Of a DNA stretch of 64,000 bases, positions 24,957-37,499 are shown one piece after another. The notes below the pieces were generated by a model. That model saw only the letters and a program-made list of their open reading frames with translations, did not search any database and had not been told where the DNA came from. The translations under genes were made by a program, and so were the position numbers. The stretch is from NCBI GenBank assembly GCA_029532415.1, contig JAQOTA010000064.1:868001-932000 (forward strand). Reading direction: 5' to 3'. The DNA comes from Marasmius tenuissimus (lineage: Eukaryota > Basidiomycota > Agaricomycetes > Agaricales > Marasmiaceae). The number at the start of each line of letters is the position of its first letter. The first letter of the stretch is position 1.

Positions 24957-25294
24957 TGTCTTTAATGATATTGCTTTGGAAGAGTCAAAGCCCCTCAGAA
25001 ATGTTAGCTACTTGGCTGTCACAATCCTTATATGTATTAAAGGATATCCTGATACTTAGCTTAGCTTAGAAAACTAAGCCTGACCTGTGGGATGCACCTG
25101 AAGGTGCAGGAGACGTGTGGGAAACAGGTAGGCGCCTAAGCAGAGATGTCGGAAATCCCCCGCGGAACCGGGTCATCCCCCCCGCGCAAAAATATCCCCC
25201 CCCCCGGTAATGATTCACAAGGTCGTATACTACGGGGGGGACAGAAAATTGGTCCGGGGGGAAAAAATAATATTTTCCCATTTGGACACTCATA
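24957..25294 (-). repeat. Right terminal inverted repeat
   Basis: Partner of 21379-21697. Compared with the left arm it has a slightly longer C/G-rich segment (cccccccgcgcaaaaatatccccccccc at about 25178-25206), the main length difference between the arms. Confidence 0.8.
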
Positions 25295-25300
25295 GGAGGA

Positions 25301-28300
25301 TGTTGACTGAGAAACAGATTCCGAGTGGAACCTTGGTAGTATGAAGCTTGAAGCTTTTCCACGGGGCTTTTACAGACTCGTAGATACCGGGGGGACAATT
25401 GAGACTGAGATTAAGTTAAAAAAGGTTAGTATAGATATGGAACTTGGAATGTCCAAGTTTGAATAAAGGAGGAACCCACATGAAGATTTGAGATGTACAC
25501 TCGAGCTTTGATCAACGGTCCAAGTGCAAAGACCAATTACATACCCAGACACAGAACTTCCCAGAAATACCGTGCTTAAAAAGTAAAACTGACCTTGAAC
25601 GCGCACAGTCGATGTAGCACGGGCTCCCAAAAAGGAACAATAGTGGTGAAGTCTCGGTAACCTTGCTTCCGTCATATTGTTCTTTGGCTAGGTTAGAATT
25701 CAGCGAAAAGCTCGATACAGTGTGCCGACAAGTACTCACGGGATCTGAAAAAGCCTATTTTCATTTAGAGCGAGCCTTGTACATAGTAAGATTCGAAATC
25801 CGTATTCATGATATTGCAATTCTGGGCGTATTAATGTGAGTCCTCCTAACCAAAATTTGAACCAATGCTTGATTGATCATTACAGAAGGCCTAAGGGAGG
25901 AGCAGAGAGGCACCCGCCAACTCGTTCGGAAGAATCTTCGAACAGCCGTGGATGATGGCGGTCTGGTAGGAAGAACGATAACCGAACATCGGTTCGGCGC
26001 GGAACCGGCAGTAAGTCTCAAGATCTTGCCAAACAAAGTCCAAAAAATTCATCAGACGCGCTTTCCTTCATCACTACCATGACCTCGGATCTTTCGAGTG
26101 TTCTCGTCAATGCGAGACGCCAAAGCGCTTTTTGATCCGAGTTGGGTCTCACCAATCGGCTATTACACTCCATCCGTGCCATCTGGCAAGTTTCCTCTCA
26201 TCTATGTTGACCCGGATCACCTTGACTGAAATCTTCGGCGTAGCTGATCTAGTTTGGACTCCTCTCTGAAAAGGATATGAGCAGGCTTTGCTTACTCACT
26301 GAACTCATAGTATTACTTTTGACGCAAACTCTGCCTTCTGATCACAAATTCGCATCCGATCTGGTTCGGATGTTTGCCTTTCAGGGGGGGATCGATCATG
26401 CTGCATTGTTGGCCTCCTAGCACTTGCGCTATGCATGGCAAAGGTACGGAGCCTTGTACCTACATTTCCTCTCGTTATCCTGATGTTCAAAACGTCGTCC
26501 TTCCGAACCCCGCCCACGACAGAGTTGACTCACGGAAACACGCAATTGGGAGATAAACCATGGCGGTCATTCAAGTTGACCAGGAAAACATCCTCGGTCA
26601 AAATCTAGTGGAGTAACATGCGTTGTGAGGCTCTCAGCAACCGCTCCAGTACGAGTCGAACTTCCAACATCGCTCAATACCATCGCTAACATCTCTTCTT
26701 GATGTCACTAGTCGCCGCTGCAAACATCCCTAACCTCAGTAATCCTTTACATGGATGCCCGCACCCCCTGTGTTCTTCGCTGCGGCCAAACCCACGATTC
26801 TATGGGTTCCACAGCTTCACATCGCCGGCGGATCCACGCCGTTACCTCCACCAGTGCAACAAAAACCTCCACCGGGAGTCTTTTATTTCCGTATTGCCCA
26901 TTCTAGTGGCACAGATCCCACAATCTTCCAGCGCCGTCTTCTAGTCCCAGCTCCGTCCACGATCCACGTCCTCGAATTCTCCTCAGCTGGGATTGGTCGA
27001 CGGCCATGAACCCGTTAGAGTCTCAAAGTGGAGAAGACACTCGATAAATATCTCAAAGTAGGCGGGGGATGGTGGATAGCAGAGTCATCCACAGTGGGCA
27101 AAGGTGTATGCCTCTTTATTGCTACGTTGGCCTAAAATTCCCATCCTTCTCTTGTACTTACAAGCGACCTCTTTTTACCAGCCTCCAACCCTGAGAGACG
27201 AGGCGTTATTTCATATTCTAGGGTGGACCGGCCTAATTCAAACCCCCACTCCTGTTGTTTGAGCTCGCAGTGAAGATATTCATGGTGCGTTGCTCACCCG
27301 GGATCTTGTTGTCTTGTACTAATTACTCAGCTCAAAGCCGGCTGGGGCAGGTTCCGTTTGGCTTTGGTCTTGCTAGGGCTCGCCGCTTTCGCTCAAGGAT
27401 CTGGGGATACGAAGGGCATTTCACTTGTACGTTGACTTCGGGTTTGCTTCACGGTACGGCTTGGGCTAATATTCTTAATCCTTGTCGCTGAGAGATGGCT
27501 TCTGCCTTTCGTTAGGTGACTGAGGTCCAATCAAACAGGCTGACTATGTACCTTATGGTCCATGTCAGACTGCACGGCCTCAAACTCTCGTACTCGCCGT
27601 TCGCGTTCAATGCTGTTAGACTTTTAGGTCAAATGGATGACACCTATAATGGCTAATATTCGAGATGGCACTTATCGACCAAAGATACGTTGTCGAAGGC
27701 CTCGACTGGGGTACGTTCTTCTGACTATATGCTTGATTGGTGTATCTGATGGATGGGTGTATCTTGTCAAATAGGTTCATGCAGCTAGTGACGACCTTTA
27801 AAAACGAGATCCTCGTATTTTTGCGCTCGGTCGGGCCGCTTCGATGATACCTCTCCGCGGAGAAACGGCAATTGGCCTCCTAGCAAGTAGAGTTTCTGTC
27901 GACCATTGGGTACGTTTCAACATCACACATACCGACCTATCTATATTGTAACGCTGACAGGCTCCGGTAGGCCTGTGTGCTGGCGCTTTATCTTGTTTCT
28001 TGTTTTTGTTAGAGGAGAGAATACGTAGGGTAAGTCAACCTGCTCCTTTCCTCGAGCCTCAAACTTACGTTTCGTTGAAACTTTCACTGGAGTTCGATGG
28101 GAACCGCGGGTCTAGATGAACAGCTACATGCATTAGTGCAATACAAGACCATCTTATGCCTCATTGTCCTTGGTTGGTCGCTTGTAAGGACGCGTCATGT
28201 CAGGTGGCTGGTTTAAGCGTGGGATTTGTACATGCCTGCCATCGTGATGGTGCAAAAGCTAAGCCAGAACGAACTCTCAACGGTAGCATTATGTTCTCCG

Positions 28301-29640
28301 TACTTCCCGAATTTTTAACCGTGCACTAGCCCACACTTTTCGCTCGATTGGTCTCCTTCAGTATCTTGTTGCATTCAACCACAGCGTCGATTATTGTCGG
28401 CGAACGAAGTTCGCCGAGGCTCTCAGGTATCCAAGCAAACTGGAACTTCTCCGCCGTCACTACGGTTTAGCCTCGGAGAAGCTCAATGGTCGGTTGTGGA
28501 GCTTTCTCCCAAGTTAGACATCGACAGCTCCTTGGCCATGATAAATGCAGACAGTCCAGTCCACCGATAAGCTTCTGAAGTCATGTTTACGATAGGCTCT
28601 GTTGGAAAACATAGGTCCTTTTCTCATGTTACGCCTTGGGACATTCAACACTGAATGGGTTGAGATTCCTGTGTCATTCAAATATACACACATTCAAACG
28701 CCCTTGGACACTTTTTCCCGCATCAGTGAACCTCCCGAAACCGCTTTACAAAAGGATATGATTTTGCTCGTACTTTGCAGCTATCACTCCTTTGAAGAGA
28801 GCCAACGCTGGACCACAGGAGATCAAAAAACCTCATTGTCATGCCGAGTGACCAGCGATTTTCACTGCTCAGGGTTTGGTCATCCCGGAGACAAAGGAGC
28901 CGCGAGATCTTCGGTACTCTCCTTACATGGTCCTCCATCCAATTCTTACCGTCGCTCTCTGTCTTTTGTAATTCATTGCACCTCCGTTCCGTACGCCGAA
29001 ATTTCTCCCAGGTAACTTTCCATCTGCAAGCCACTACGGAGACCAAGAACCGGTTAGCCTATCTCTCCCTAATGCCGCCTAACTCAACGATGTATATGCA
29101 GCTTTTGGTGAAGCGGTCAAATCGCCCCAGCAAGTGTATGATGAGTCGGCGCCAGAACAAGTCGGTCGATCTCGTTCTTCAAAGATTTAGATCTTTGCAC
29201 GGCACTAACGAGTCGTCTCATAAGAACACATTCATCTATACTTCATTACGACGACGCTCTTGGGTGACAACGCGGTATTTTCTAATGTCTTCATCCTCTC
29301 TAGAGGCATTGGGTATGGGGCGGGAATCTCACCAGTTCGAGTTTCGAAGGGACGGGGAGTGATAGGTATTTGTGATCCTATCTTTACTTCTTTGACCTCG
29401 CTGGCTCGTCGTCTCATTCTGCTGGGGTTTCCGCTCCGCAAAACGTTACTCCGTACCCCAGGCGCTCTTTCCTTCAAAATGTTGACTACCATAACTCTCA
29501 TAACGAGAAGGAGCTGTGGGGCAGAGAAACTCCATCGGTTCATGAGTCAGGTGGCCGGGCGATCGTAGAACGTGACGCTGAGCTGTTTTCTCGATTTGGC
29601 TGAGGCACTAACAGCACGACGCCACAATCAGTGCGTGTTC
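25301..29640. other. Gene-poor stretch with decayed, repeated gene fragments
   Basis: No complete gene can be supported. 28180-28240 (tcaggtggctggtttaagcgtggga) has a second copy at 61945-61985 (tcaggtggctggcccaagcgtggga). 29450-29580 (ggcgctctttccttcaaaatgttg .. gctgtggggcagagaaa) is related to 37290-37380 and 13250-13310. The plus ORF 28602-29015 (137 codons, MENIGPFLMLRLGTFNTEWV) has no known domain. The minus ORF 25512-25739 has a hydrophobic stretch but no recognised family. Confidence 0.4.
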
Positions 29641-29939
29641 TGCCCATGTTCGGGATATTATAGTTTTATCACAATTATCTCTCGTGGCTATGTTCTTCGG
29701 AAGAAGCATTCTCTCTCCCAATACACCACTCTGTAAGTCTCCATATCTGTGCAAAGTCATTCTATATAATACCGGTGTTGATCGCGAGATAAAAATGGGA
29801 AATTCCTCCCGAGCTTGGCTTCTCCTGTGGCATTGATGATCGACGTCAAATATTCACTGCAGCTCCAAAACTCGGTACTTTGTATTGCCATTTGTGGACC
29901 TAAGTCTACCTCTGTTACTAATTTTAATTCTCTGCCGAA

Positions 29940-30679
29940 CTTCCAGGTTCGCCGGTTCGCCGAGCACGTTCTCACAAAAAGGTGTATCGGGAATGTATCA
30001 TCGGCGATCCCGCATGCTATAATGGCTTGTTGGATGTCGAACCGTTAGCGATCATCGCAATGTTACATTCGGGAACAAGGTTTACTGTGCATGGCTCCAT
30101 TCTGAGACCAGGCAGAAACGTAAATCACGTTTCAGTCTCGGTACACGGCCTGAATCGTCGCTTGGATCTCAAATCAACACAGGACACTAGATAGGTAGGC
30201 CTGGTTTCGGTGGGAATAGACCTTTGATTATCATTCCACACGCCCATTGAGAGCGTTCACCCGGAAATCGGTGCATCGGTCGACCGGAATGCGTGGGTGA
30301 GAGTCGAAGGCATGTGTTCTGATGTATCAAACGCTCGATTGGTCCCAATGATGGTTTCATTCACACAATGTGTTCGCCGCGCGGCAGGAGAAATGTTTCG
30401 CAAAGGATTAAGGTAAGACGATCCTCATTGTCGCCTCAATCCTCATAAAATGTTTCTCTTGGCATGACTCGGTTTTTTGTTCAATTCTTTACTCGCCATT
30501 TCGATCGACAATCATCCAGAAAAAGTGTCCGATCATGGGTACTCAACGTTGTGGCGTTCAAGGGCGCTATAAGAGTTCACGTGTAGGCAACGAGGCTGAG
30601 AAGCGGACGGTCACATATATGTGCGACGTCGTGGCCTTGCTTCTCAGTCCCTTTCCCCCTTAGCCTCCATCACTCAACA
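29940..30679. promoter_or_regulatory. Upstream region of copy C
   Basis: Homologous to the regions before B and D. A TATA-like hexamer (TATAAG, 30568-30573) lies about 110 bases before the start codon in the context gggcgctataagagttcacg, the best TATA candidate among the copies. A pyrimidine-rich leader (cagtccctttcccccttagcc) follows just before the ATG. These are sequence observations; promoter function is inferred. Confidence 0.5.
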
Positions 30680-33202
30680 ATGGCTTCCAGCTTCTTTGCA
30701 GGTGCCACAAATACGAAAATTGGTCCCGGGAGTAGCTTCCAAAATGTCGAAGGGGATGTCCACCACCACTACGATGCGACCTACCAAAAGGAAGAGGAGA
30801 ATCGAGTCATGGTACGTCCCGAACCCTTTAATGGATGAATTGACTCAAAACGTGCATTTTTCAGCCTAAACAAAAACGGTATAGGGAGGTTTTTGAGGGT
30901 GATGTTCTAGTTGGAAAGCAAACTTGGTCGCAGGAGATGGAGGTTGTGATCAGGGAGAGGGAACCTCTGACAGACAGCGTGTTATTTCGGGACGGTGGAG
31001 AAACAAGAATCGCAGTGGTGAAGAGGTTTCACACCGCCACACTATATCCACACAATTACATGGTTACAGTGATGACTTTCGAGCCAAAACAAAAGAAGGA
31101 TAGGGAAACTACACGTCTGGTGAGTAGAATCTTGACTAGGTATTGAACATTAGAATGATATCCGGTTTTGTAGTTGTGGGAAGAGCTCTATAAGGCTCTT
31201 TCTGCTCACAGGTAAGACCCAAGTTGGTTCAGGTGGGTTTGTCACCTCAAAAGGCAAGCCTAGGACACGGGAAGTTGTTCAGATGTTGGGATTGATGACG
31301 GCAGAGATGCCGACTTTCATCTTGCATGAAGGTGCGAAGGCTCTTGTTACTGGGCTAGTACTTTGGGCTCACATCTCGAGGTTCCCAGAATTGGTGAATG
31401 GAGACGAGTTGGCAGATCAATATCTTTACACACAGCGCCTTGTGTTTGACTACCTTCGCTATACCAGGGTAAGTGTTTTAACCTGTGTCCAAACATCTCT
31501 AAAAGTGCCTTCAGGAAGTCGCAGTATCCACACTCCGTGCCGACAAATCACTGAGGATTCCGGTGGGTTGGCTATTCCGAGTTTTGGCGAGCTAAAAATA
31601 GCACAACAGGTTTCGTCAGCGTGGGTGGATTGGACATTCAATCTCAAAACACGGTCTTGGCACTACGATGCCTCCGCCTCCATCGATCAACTAAATGAAG
31701 ACTACTTCTCCTCCTACGCACCCACCCCACTTCCTGAAGGGCCTCTTCCCGAACTTGATGCCGAGTCGATCACCACCTACTTCGAGAATACTTTCGGTGA
31801 CTTTGTGTACCTGATTGCGTCGTTAGGGGGAACAACGCGACTCTACCTGTCAGATTATGCGCAATACGGCCGATTAACATTCGGAGCTGTCGTCGAGAAA
31901 TGGGAAAGTGAAATTGAAGCCCTTTTCCCTTCCACTCCACGTCCCGAGTGGTGTTTTGAGAATCGTAGTTACAACATCGACGCCGGTTATTCCGAAAAAG
32001 GTGGGCATGTATTCTATTCATCCCCTCCACTTCTAACCCGACTAGTCCCTTCACGCGTTGACTTTACCTTCCATGATACCCACAACACCCGACTCAACCT
32101 ATACTTCTCGATGCGCCTTCCATTGGAGGACCAAAGTCGACTCCGCGCCGCATACCTTTGCCAGTCCGATAAGGATAGCAACTTGTCAACATGTACGTGC
32201 CCCACAAATCTTCGTCCTCATTGGCATATTCACGTCCCTCTGATATCATGTTCCAGGTTTCATCGATGAAATCGGATTTTCCATCGCTGGCAGATTTTTA
32301 CGTGGTATCAAACCCTGTCCCGCACCCGCATACCTCTTCGTTCCACCCCTACACGTCGAGTACATCGACGGAATGTACTGTATACCCTATCCCCTTCCTG
32401 ACCCGATATTCTACTGGTCATGGGATCCAACAGGAAAGACCATGATTTCAAAGAAGGATTGGGAGCAGTCTGGAATACCTGAGCTGGAAGTTGAGACGTG
32501 GGTTGGATCAAGCTGGAGATATCATCAATATGAATTGGTCAAGAGTCACTTGCACACCAAAAACTATGACATTGATGGGAAGCAATACGCTCGAGATCAT
32601 GGGTATCCCGAGTTGATATGGGGTACGTGCTGTCCCCTCTCTGTGATTTGTCGGACATAGTTGAGTTTTTGGTTCAGGTGATCCCCATGCTCGAACGATC
32701 ATGGAGCTAGAGGACACGGACAGCGATGAAGACTTGGAAAACTCGAATCAGCATGGGGACTCGGAGGAGCTGGATGAATCTTGCTCTTCAATTTCTCAGC
32801 CAGCATACCCGTCAACCTCCTTATTCGTGGATCTACCTGTGGAACGTGTGTTGGCATGCACGGGAGAACAAGGTACGTGTGCTCTATACTTGTCACATGC
32901 GTACCCTGGTCGATGTTTGAACTCGAGTTTTAGATACTCGTCATGAAACCAACGTGCAAAACTCTGTGGAAGAGACACGCCGCGTCAGAGAACAACATTC
33001 CACAGTGCAGGAAACCAGAGGTCAATCAAATACATCAAAGAATGTTATTCAGAGACTTACCCCATCTAAGCGGTTAGCTTCATTTCCACGCACTCACACC
33101 CATTATCTCACCAACCTTTCCCAGGTTTCCAACCTCTCTGTCCAACTCGGCAAACAAGGATCCCAAATCATCCGAGCAGGAAACCACCAGAGAAACGGTT
33201 GA
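30680..33202 (+). CDS. Family copy C, best-preserved member
   Basis: Exons: 30680-30811, 30865-31119, 31174-31211, 31264-31468, 31515-31562, 31610-32000, 32046-32192, 32257-32622, 32678-32872 and 32934-33202, all with GT..AG borders and joining in phase to 681 codons. N terminus: MASSFFAGATNTKIGPGSSF then QNVEGDVHHHY. Next come YREVFEGDVLVGKQTW, RIAVVKRFHTATLYPHNY, LWEELYKALSAH and VQMLGLMTAEMPTFILHEG. Micro-exon 5 gives EVAVSTLRADKSLRIP. The core has DWTFNLKTRSWHYDASAS, TFGAVVEKW, FPSTPRPEWCFENRS, VPSRVDFTFHDTHNTRLNLY, CFIDEIGFSIAG, LFVPPLHVEYIDGMYCIPYP and LFVPP/FYWSWDPTGK. The last exon is Ser/Thr/Gln rich. Compared with D, a one-base shift near 33125 ends it early. Function is unknown; it resembles a large uncharacterised Agaricomycete family. 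Intron retention of exons 4-6 is also open, because introns of 46 and 47 nt sum to 93. Confidence 0.8.
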
Positions 33203-33886
33203 CTCTTGTGGTGATACCTCTACACGACCGACACGGTAAATATCGTTCCCTATTTCAAATAGACTCTATTTAACTTCTCGACCAGTTGTCAGACACCGAG
33301 AGAAGCGATTGCTGGGTTCAACGCACAGACCCAACGTTCATCTCGAGAGTCTGAATGGAAGACGATGGGGTCACTCGGAGAAAAGACTCCCGGGGTTGGC
33401 GCAAGGCAATACGTTCAAGACCATGGCTATTCGGAGTTAAGATTCGGTGCGTACCAGCCATCTCGAGCTCAGAGCTCGTCTCAATACTTGTGTTAGGTGT
33501 CTCTCGCGACGGAGAAACGGAGGAGCTGGACGACTCAGATGGCGCATATTGGTCTACTGAATCAGGAATAGAGAACAAGCCGGACGATGAAGGCCTATCA
33601 CTGTCAACATTCTCAGTGGTCGATGCAACCCGTGATTGGGAAGGAACGACACGGTTACATGTGGAGGAAAAGGAGAGTTCAACTGCAACGTATTTGGCCC
33701 AATTCCTTGAGTTTGAAACGGATAGCACTGGTACGAGTCACCTTGACCTTTCATCCTTGCTCGAATCTGACCGAATAACCGTTTGCAGCCGACGCATCCT
33801 CACAGCAAAATCAGTACAAAACAATGGCTTCTGTGAGCCCGGCCGGCGCAGATCAATGGGAATTCCTGGTGAATGAAGATTTGTAG
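33203..33886 (+). pseudogene. Downstream C-terminal exons of copy C
   Basis: Behind the early stop, the ancestral frame continues to a donor (acacg|gtaaat at about 33234), then an exon near 33288-33445 (ending GYSELRF), an exon at 33496-33730 (with DDSDGAYWSTESGIENK and SSTATYLAQFLEFETDS) and a last exon at 33788-33886 ending QWEFLVNEDL. These match the C-terminal exons of A and D. They would be translated only if the frameshift were bypassed, so they are probably no longer used. Confidence 0.5.
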
Positions 33887-35489
33887 ACTGCTTGTAGTAG
33901 CTCTCATTCTCGCGGGTCCGAAATCTTGTCTATAAAGCTCATCTTACGTTGCGACTCGTTCTGCTTCCCTTTTCATTTGGAACACGACATACAACTAGTC
34001 CATGATTTGTAGCTTAATGATACCCCTTGCGATGCCTGTTCTCTATCGACGGACCCCGAGAGGATCTGCTCGACTGATGCCTCTTGATTTTGACCCGACA
34101 AATTCAAAGTGACCATACAGAAAGATCCTTATCTCAAGTTCACGCATCGAGATGTAAAAATCTGGCCAGATCGGGGGGAAAGACAGATCAAAGCGAACAC
34201 CCTTTACCGAGATTGGGCGACATACTTTCAACATTCGGGCGGCCTATCCCCTGGTGTTAACCATTTTCCTAGCCATATACCGACCGGGATTGCGAGTGTA
34301 GGTGAAGGAGTACTCAGATAACTCGGAGGGACGTGTTCTGAAGGCAACGGGATGACTTCCGAGACATAAGTACTATCTACAGCCAGGGGTTAATTAAATC
34401 GCGAGGAGGCTACGAACAGATGAGGGATGTGTTGAGTTTCGATTGGATTCTCCTTCCTTGGTCAGATTTCCAATAGCAGCGAGCAGGTTACAAACAGTTA
34501 TTCTCTTTCTTGACTCTGAAGTAGTTCTTTGTGTGAACACTTGGCGTTTCAAGTTGTCGACTCGGCGTTTAAAAGCACAATGATCCGTAACCAATGAGCC
34601 AATCTACATGACCCTTAAGCTTTATTCTCACCGTCAACGGACTTTGAGAATCTCGAGGTCACTCTCTGATGACCAATAATAAGTCCGAATTGTAAAGATG
34701 ATCTCTACAGCCCGGAAGACTCAATCTTACGCCCCTCCATGTACGGTTCTGAGCTGTAGACAATTCACTTCAGTCGAGGTAATACGCAGTCAATAAAGGC
34801 ACCAAAAGGCCATGACCATGACGTTCTGCCTCGAATCTATGTGCAAGGATGCCAAGCAGAAGGTGTACTTTAGATGGAAATGATTATATTCCGCCTCATC
34901 AGAACGACTTTCATGAGGATTTCGGAGGACGACGTGTGCTGTAAGTCACTCGTTTCTACCGGTAGGTCCTGACAATGACCGTAGAGGGTGTATACAGTAG
35001 AGTCCGGAACGCTGATCATTTGTGAGCTGTACCTTTGGGGTCTCCACAGTCGGTCAGATAAGAATACTGAAGGTCTTGCACATGCACGAAAATTAAGCTT
35101 TCGAGAGAGTTGTTGGCTAATCACAATTTTGTTAACCTTCGTAACGACTGGAGTTATGGCACCATCTGATGCTTAACATCAAAGATCGGCGAGCCACAGA
35201 GGGTGGTGTCCAGTTGTAACGAGCGCCCCAAAGATGGCACTGTTACGTCCAATACATGAACCAGCGGCGAACATATCTCTCTATAGTTCTATCTCGCTCA
35301 CCCGTGGTCGCAAAGCCACATTCCATTTCCGACTACTCGACGTGCGCCGAGTTTTTTATTCACCTCCGGCACTGCTCAACTGCCAGCTTGCTGGGTGTTT
35401 TTTAACACTCTTCCTTTAGTAGCTATCACAGTTAGATGTGCCCGAGTAGAATTTGCGTTTCAGAAGAGATTCGAGACAGAGGAATTGGC
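33887..35489. other. Stretch without a supportable gene
   Basis: Only short ORFs are present. 34765-34860 shares sequence with 21030-21115 and 43060-43150, so part of the 3' surroundings of B, C and D comes from the same duplicated block. On the minus strand the copy behind C reads HRFEAERHGHGLLVPLLTAY before a stop; the other two differ in frame. Confidence 0.35.
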
Positions 35490-36210
35490 TCAAGTGGCTC
35501 CACCGGAGATCCATACTAATCGCCAAGGAGACTCATGAAGCACGAGCGAGGGTTGTGGAGAGTGAGAGGTTTTAAGAAGACATAGCCGCTCGAGATGCGG
35601 GGTACCCACCAAAGTGATATCTAATCTATCGAATAGATATTGGTGGCTGTACTCGAGCGCGGATGGGATTTGAGGATCATATTGAAGACCATGATATCTT
35701 TTAAAAATTGTTTCCATAATCTGCATACAATCAGCAGAGATAGGCTTGAGCAGTTGATGTATATACTCAGACAACCCGCCGGGTACCAACGAACTGAGGG
35801 GTATGTTGTGTCCGGCAGCTTGCATCCGCTCGAGCTTATATGATCCTTGGCTAGATATCACTCGACCCCGCAAACTCGGTGCACATCCTTCAATGCCAGT
35901 CGCCTAGTGACAGCCCTCCACCAACACCCATGATCTATTTCTGGGGCAATGTTCTGCAGTTTTGCCATAGCCAGCGTGAGTGCCTTGGGTCTTCTGATGT
36001 CGCAATCACTCTCAGATACCTTCTACACAGGATCACTAGGGCTTTGTCGAAGCAAAAAGATATGGGTTCGCTTTCAACATTTGCGCCCCCCCCCCCCATC
36101 GTTTCGGTCGCACATTGTCTGACATTGTGTTTGGTCAAGATTCGCGATATATGCTGAAAGCTTTCGTTCGACTGAATCAAGCACTGAGCCTTGAAGGAGA
36201 AAACGTACAA
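35490..36210 (-). CDS. Possible minus-strand gene, unknown product
   Basis: Two minus-strand ORFs follow each other: 36210-35935 (91 codons, MYVFSFKAQCLIQSNESFQH) and 35873-35490 (127 codons, with PGGLSEYIHQLLKPISADCM and QYDPQIPSALEYSHQYLFDR). The second has a balanced, protein-like composition. No intron joining them is convincing and no domain is recognised. A 13-base C run (about 36086-36098) lies inside the first ORF as a glycine run, which argues against it being constrained coding sequence. Confidence 0.22.
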
Positions 36211-36559
36211 CCGAGTCAGTCTAGTTGTGAATGGAAGTAAGGTGCGTGTCTTTCTGCTTTATCTCATTACCCCATCCTTATATGCTCCTTGGATAGGCAG
36301 CTACCCAACACCTCTCGCCATGGTTAGGAAGTACCAAGAAAGCCCGCACCAATCCGCACGTTCTTGATACTCAAAAGCTTAGCATGGGCAATCTAATTCG
36401 ATGCACGACCGGGATTTGCACTTTAGTTGCGAGCGCAAAGGTGAATACTCCACATACAATCCCCGGGAGATCTTCGTTACCTTTGACGCTTCGGTGAGTC
36501 TCCTTGACGAGCTCGGGGAACCATCCAGCTAATATACCCTAGTTCACCGATTAAGGACA

Positions 36560-37450
36560 GTCAGCGAAGCTTCATTGACGGAGACGAGCTGGGACAAGAC
36601 TCGGTCAACTCCTTGGCTACCAACTGCCTGCTGGGTACGTATCTTGCTGATCACTTTGGCGTCAATTGGCTCAACGTTGCCGACTCTTTCGCTAGGTATT
36701 CCTCAGCCCCGCAAACTGGGTACAAGTCTGGAAAGGTGCCCTTTGCTAGAGCCAAACTAAGTACGTACATCCTTTTGACAGTTAAACTTCAGTCCCCCTT
36801 GTTGATGAGAGTCCGCTCTTTGTAGCTATCATGGGAAGATCATGTCATTGTCCTTTCCTGCACGGAGAAAGGTAGATCGTAAGTAACTGTACGGAATTAT
36901 CACATTGACAATACATCCACCGTACAATTATTCTTACTCAATTCTCCTCGGCGTACCGTCATTGAGGTATCGTCGCTTCATCGACGACCATGGTCATCCC
37001 CGACTGCACGGGTTTCAGTTATATATATAACCGGACCTACGTTTGGCCCTGAGATTGTAGTTTGCCTCGCCGTGACGGTGTAATGACATCTTAGTGGTGA
37101 TGTAGCTCACCTGGGCGAGCAGTGGTCAGTACAGAGTTCCCGAATCTCACCTGAATCTTTCTCTTCGTTTCCAACGCTTCTCGCAATGCTTATCAGCGTC
37201 CTCATTCAGTTTCTATCGAGATTTCGCAACCAACATTCACGAAAAGGAACGGTACTCCGATTTTTCTGACCTCTGTATCCCGGGCGCCGGGCGCTCCTGC
37301 CTTCAAGATTCTCACGAAAAATGCTGTGGGGCAGAGAAGTTTTGTCGCTTCTCGACGTTGTGATTGAGCGGCCGTGAGTTTCTTTGTATGCTCAATCTAG
37401 CTTAGGGTACTGAGATCATAACGCCACAATCACAGTGTGTTCTGATATCT
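36560..37450. repeat. Decayed repeat related to 7460-7760 and 29250-29580
   Basis: 36695-37020 matches 7480-7760 in order and spacing, and 37245-37380 matches the tail at 29445-29575. These repeats lie upstream of the family genes and may be parts of one ancestral neighbour gene duplicated with them. None keeps a long open frame. Confidence 0.4.
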
Positions 37451-37499
37451 GCGTCTCTCGATGGGCGGTGAATCACTTTACGTGTAGAAAGTAGTTATC

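Larger units (their letters stand above)
21379..25294. mobile_element. Long inverted-repeat DNA element carrying a large unknown gene
   Basis: The left end (21379-~21697) and right end (~24957-25294) are inverted copies about 320-340 bp long, starting TATGAGTGTCCAAATGGGAA. They contain runs of C/G (cccccgg, ggggggg), a palindrome tgcaccttcaggtgca, and a ttagcttagctt-type tract. GGAGGA lies immediately outside both ends (21373-21378 and 25295-25300), suggesting a 6-bp target duplication. If the terminal TA is instead the duplication, a TA-targeting element is possible. Inside is one multi-exon gene on + (21976-24699). No DDE transposase, helicase or polymerase is recognised, so the superfamily is unknown and the element is probably mobilised in trans. 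Confidence 0.75.

Noticed and set aside
36086..36098. Poly-C run as a functional signal
   Set aside because: A 13-base homopolymer in otherwise unremarkable DNA; probably a simple repeat, and such runs are prone to sequencing error.
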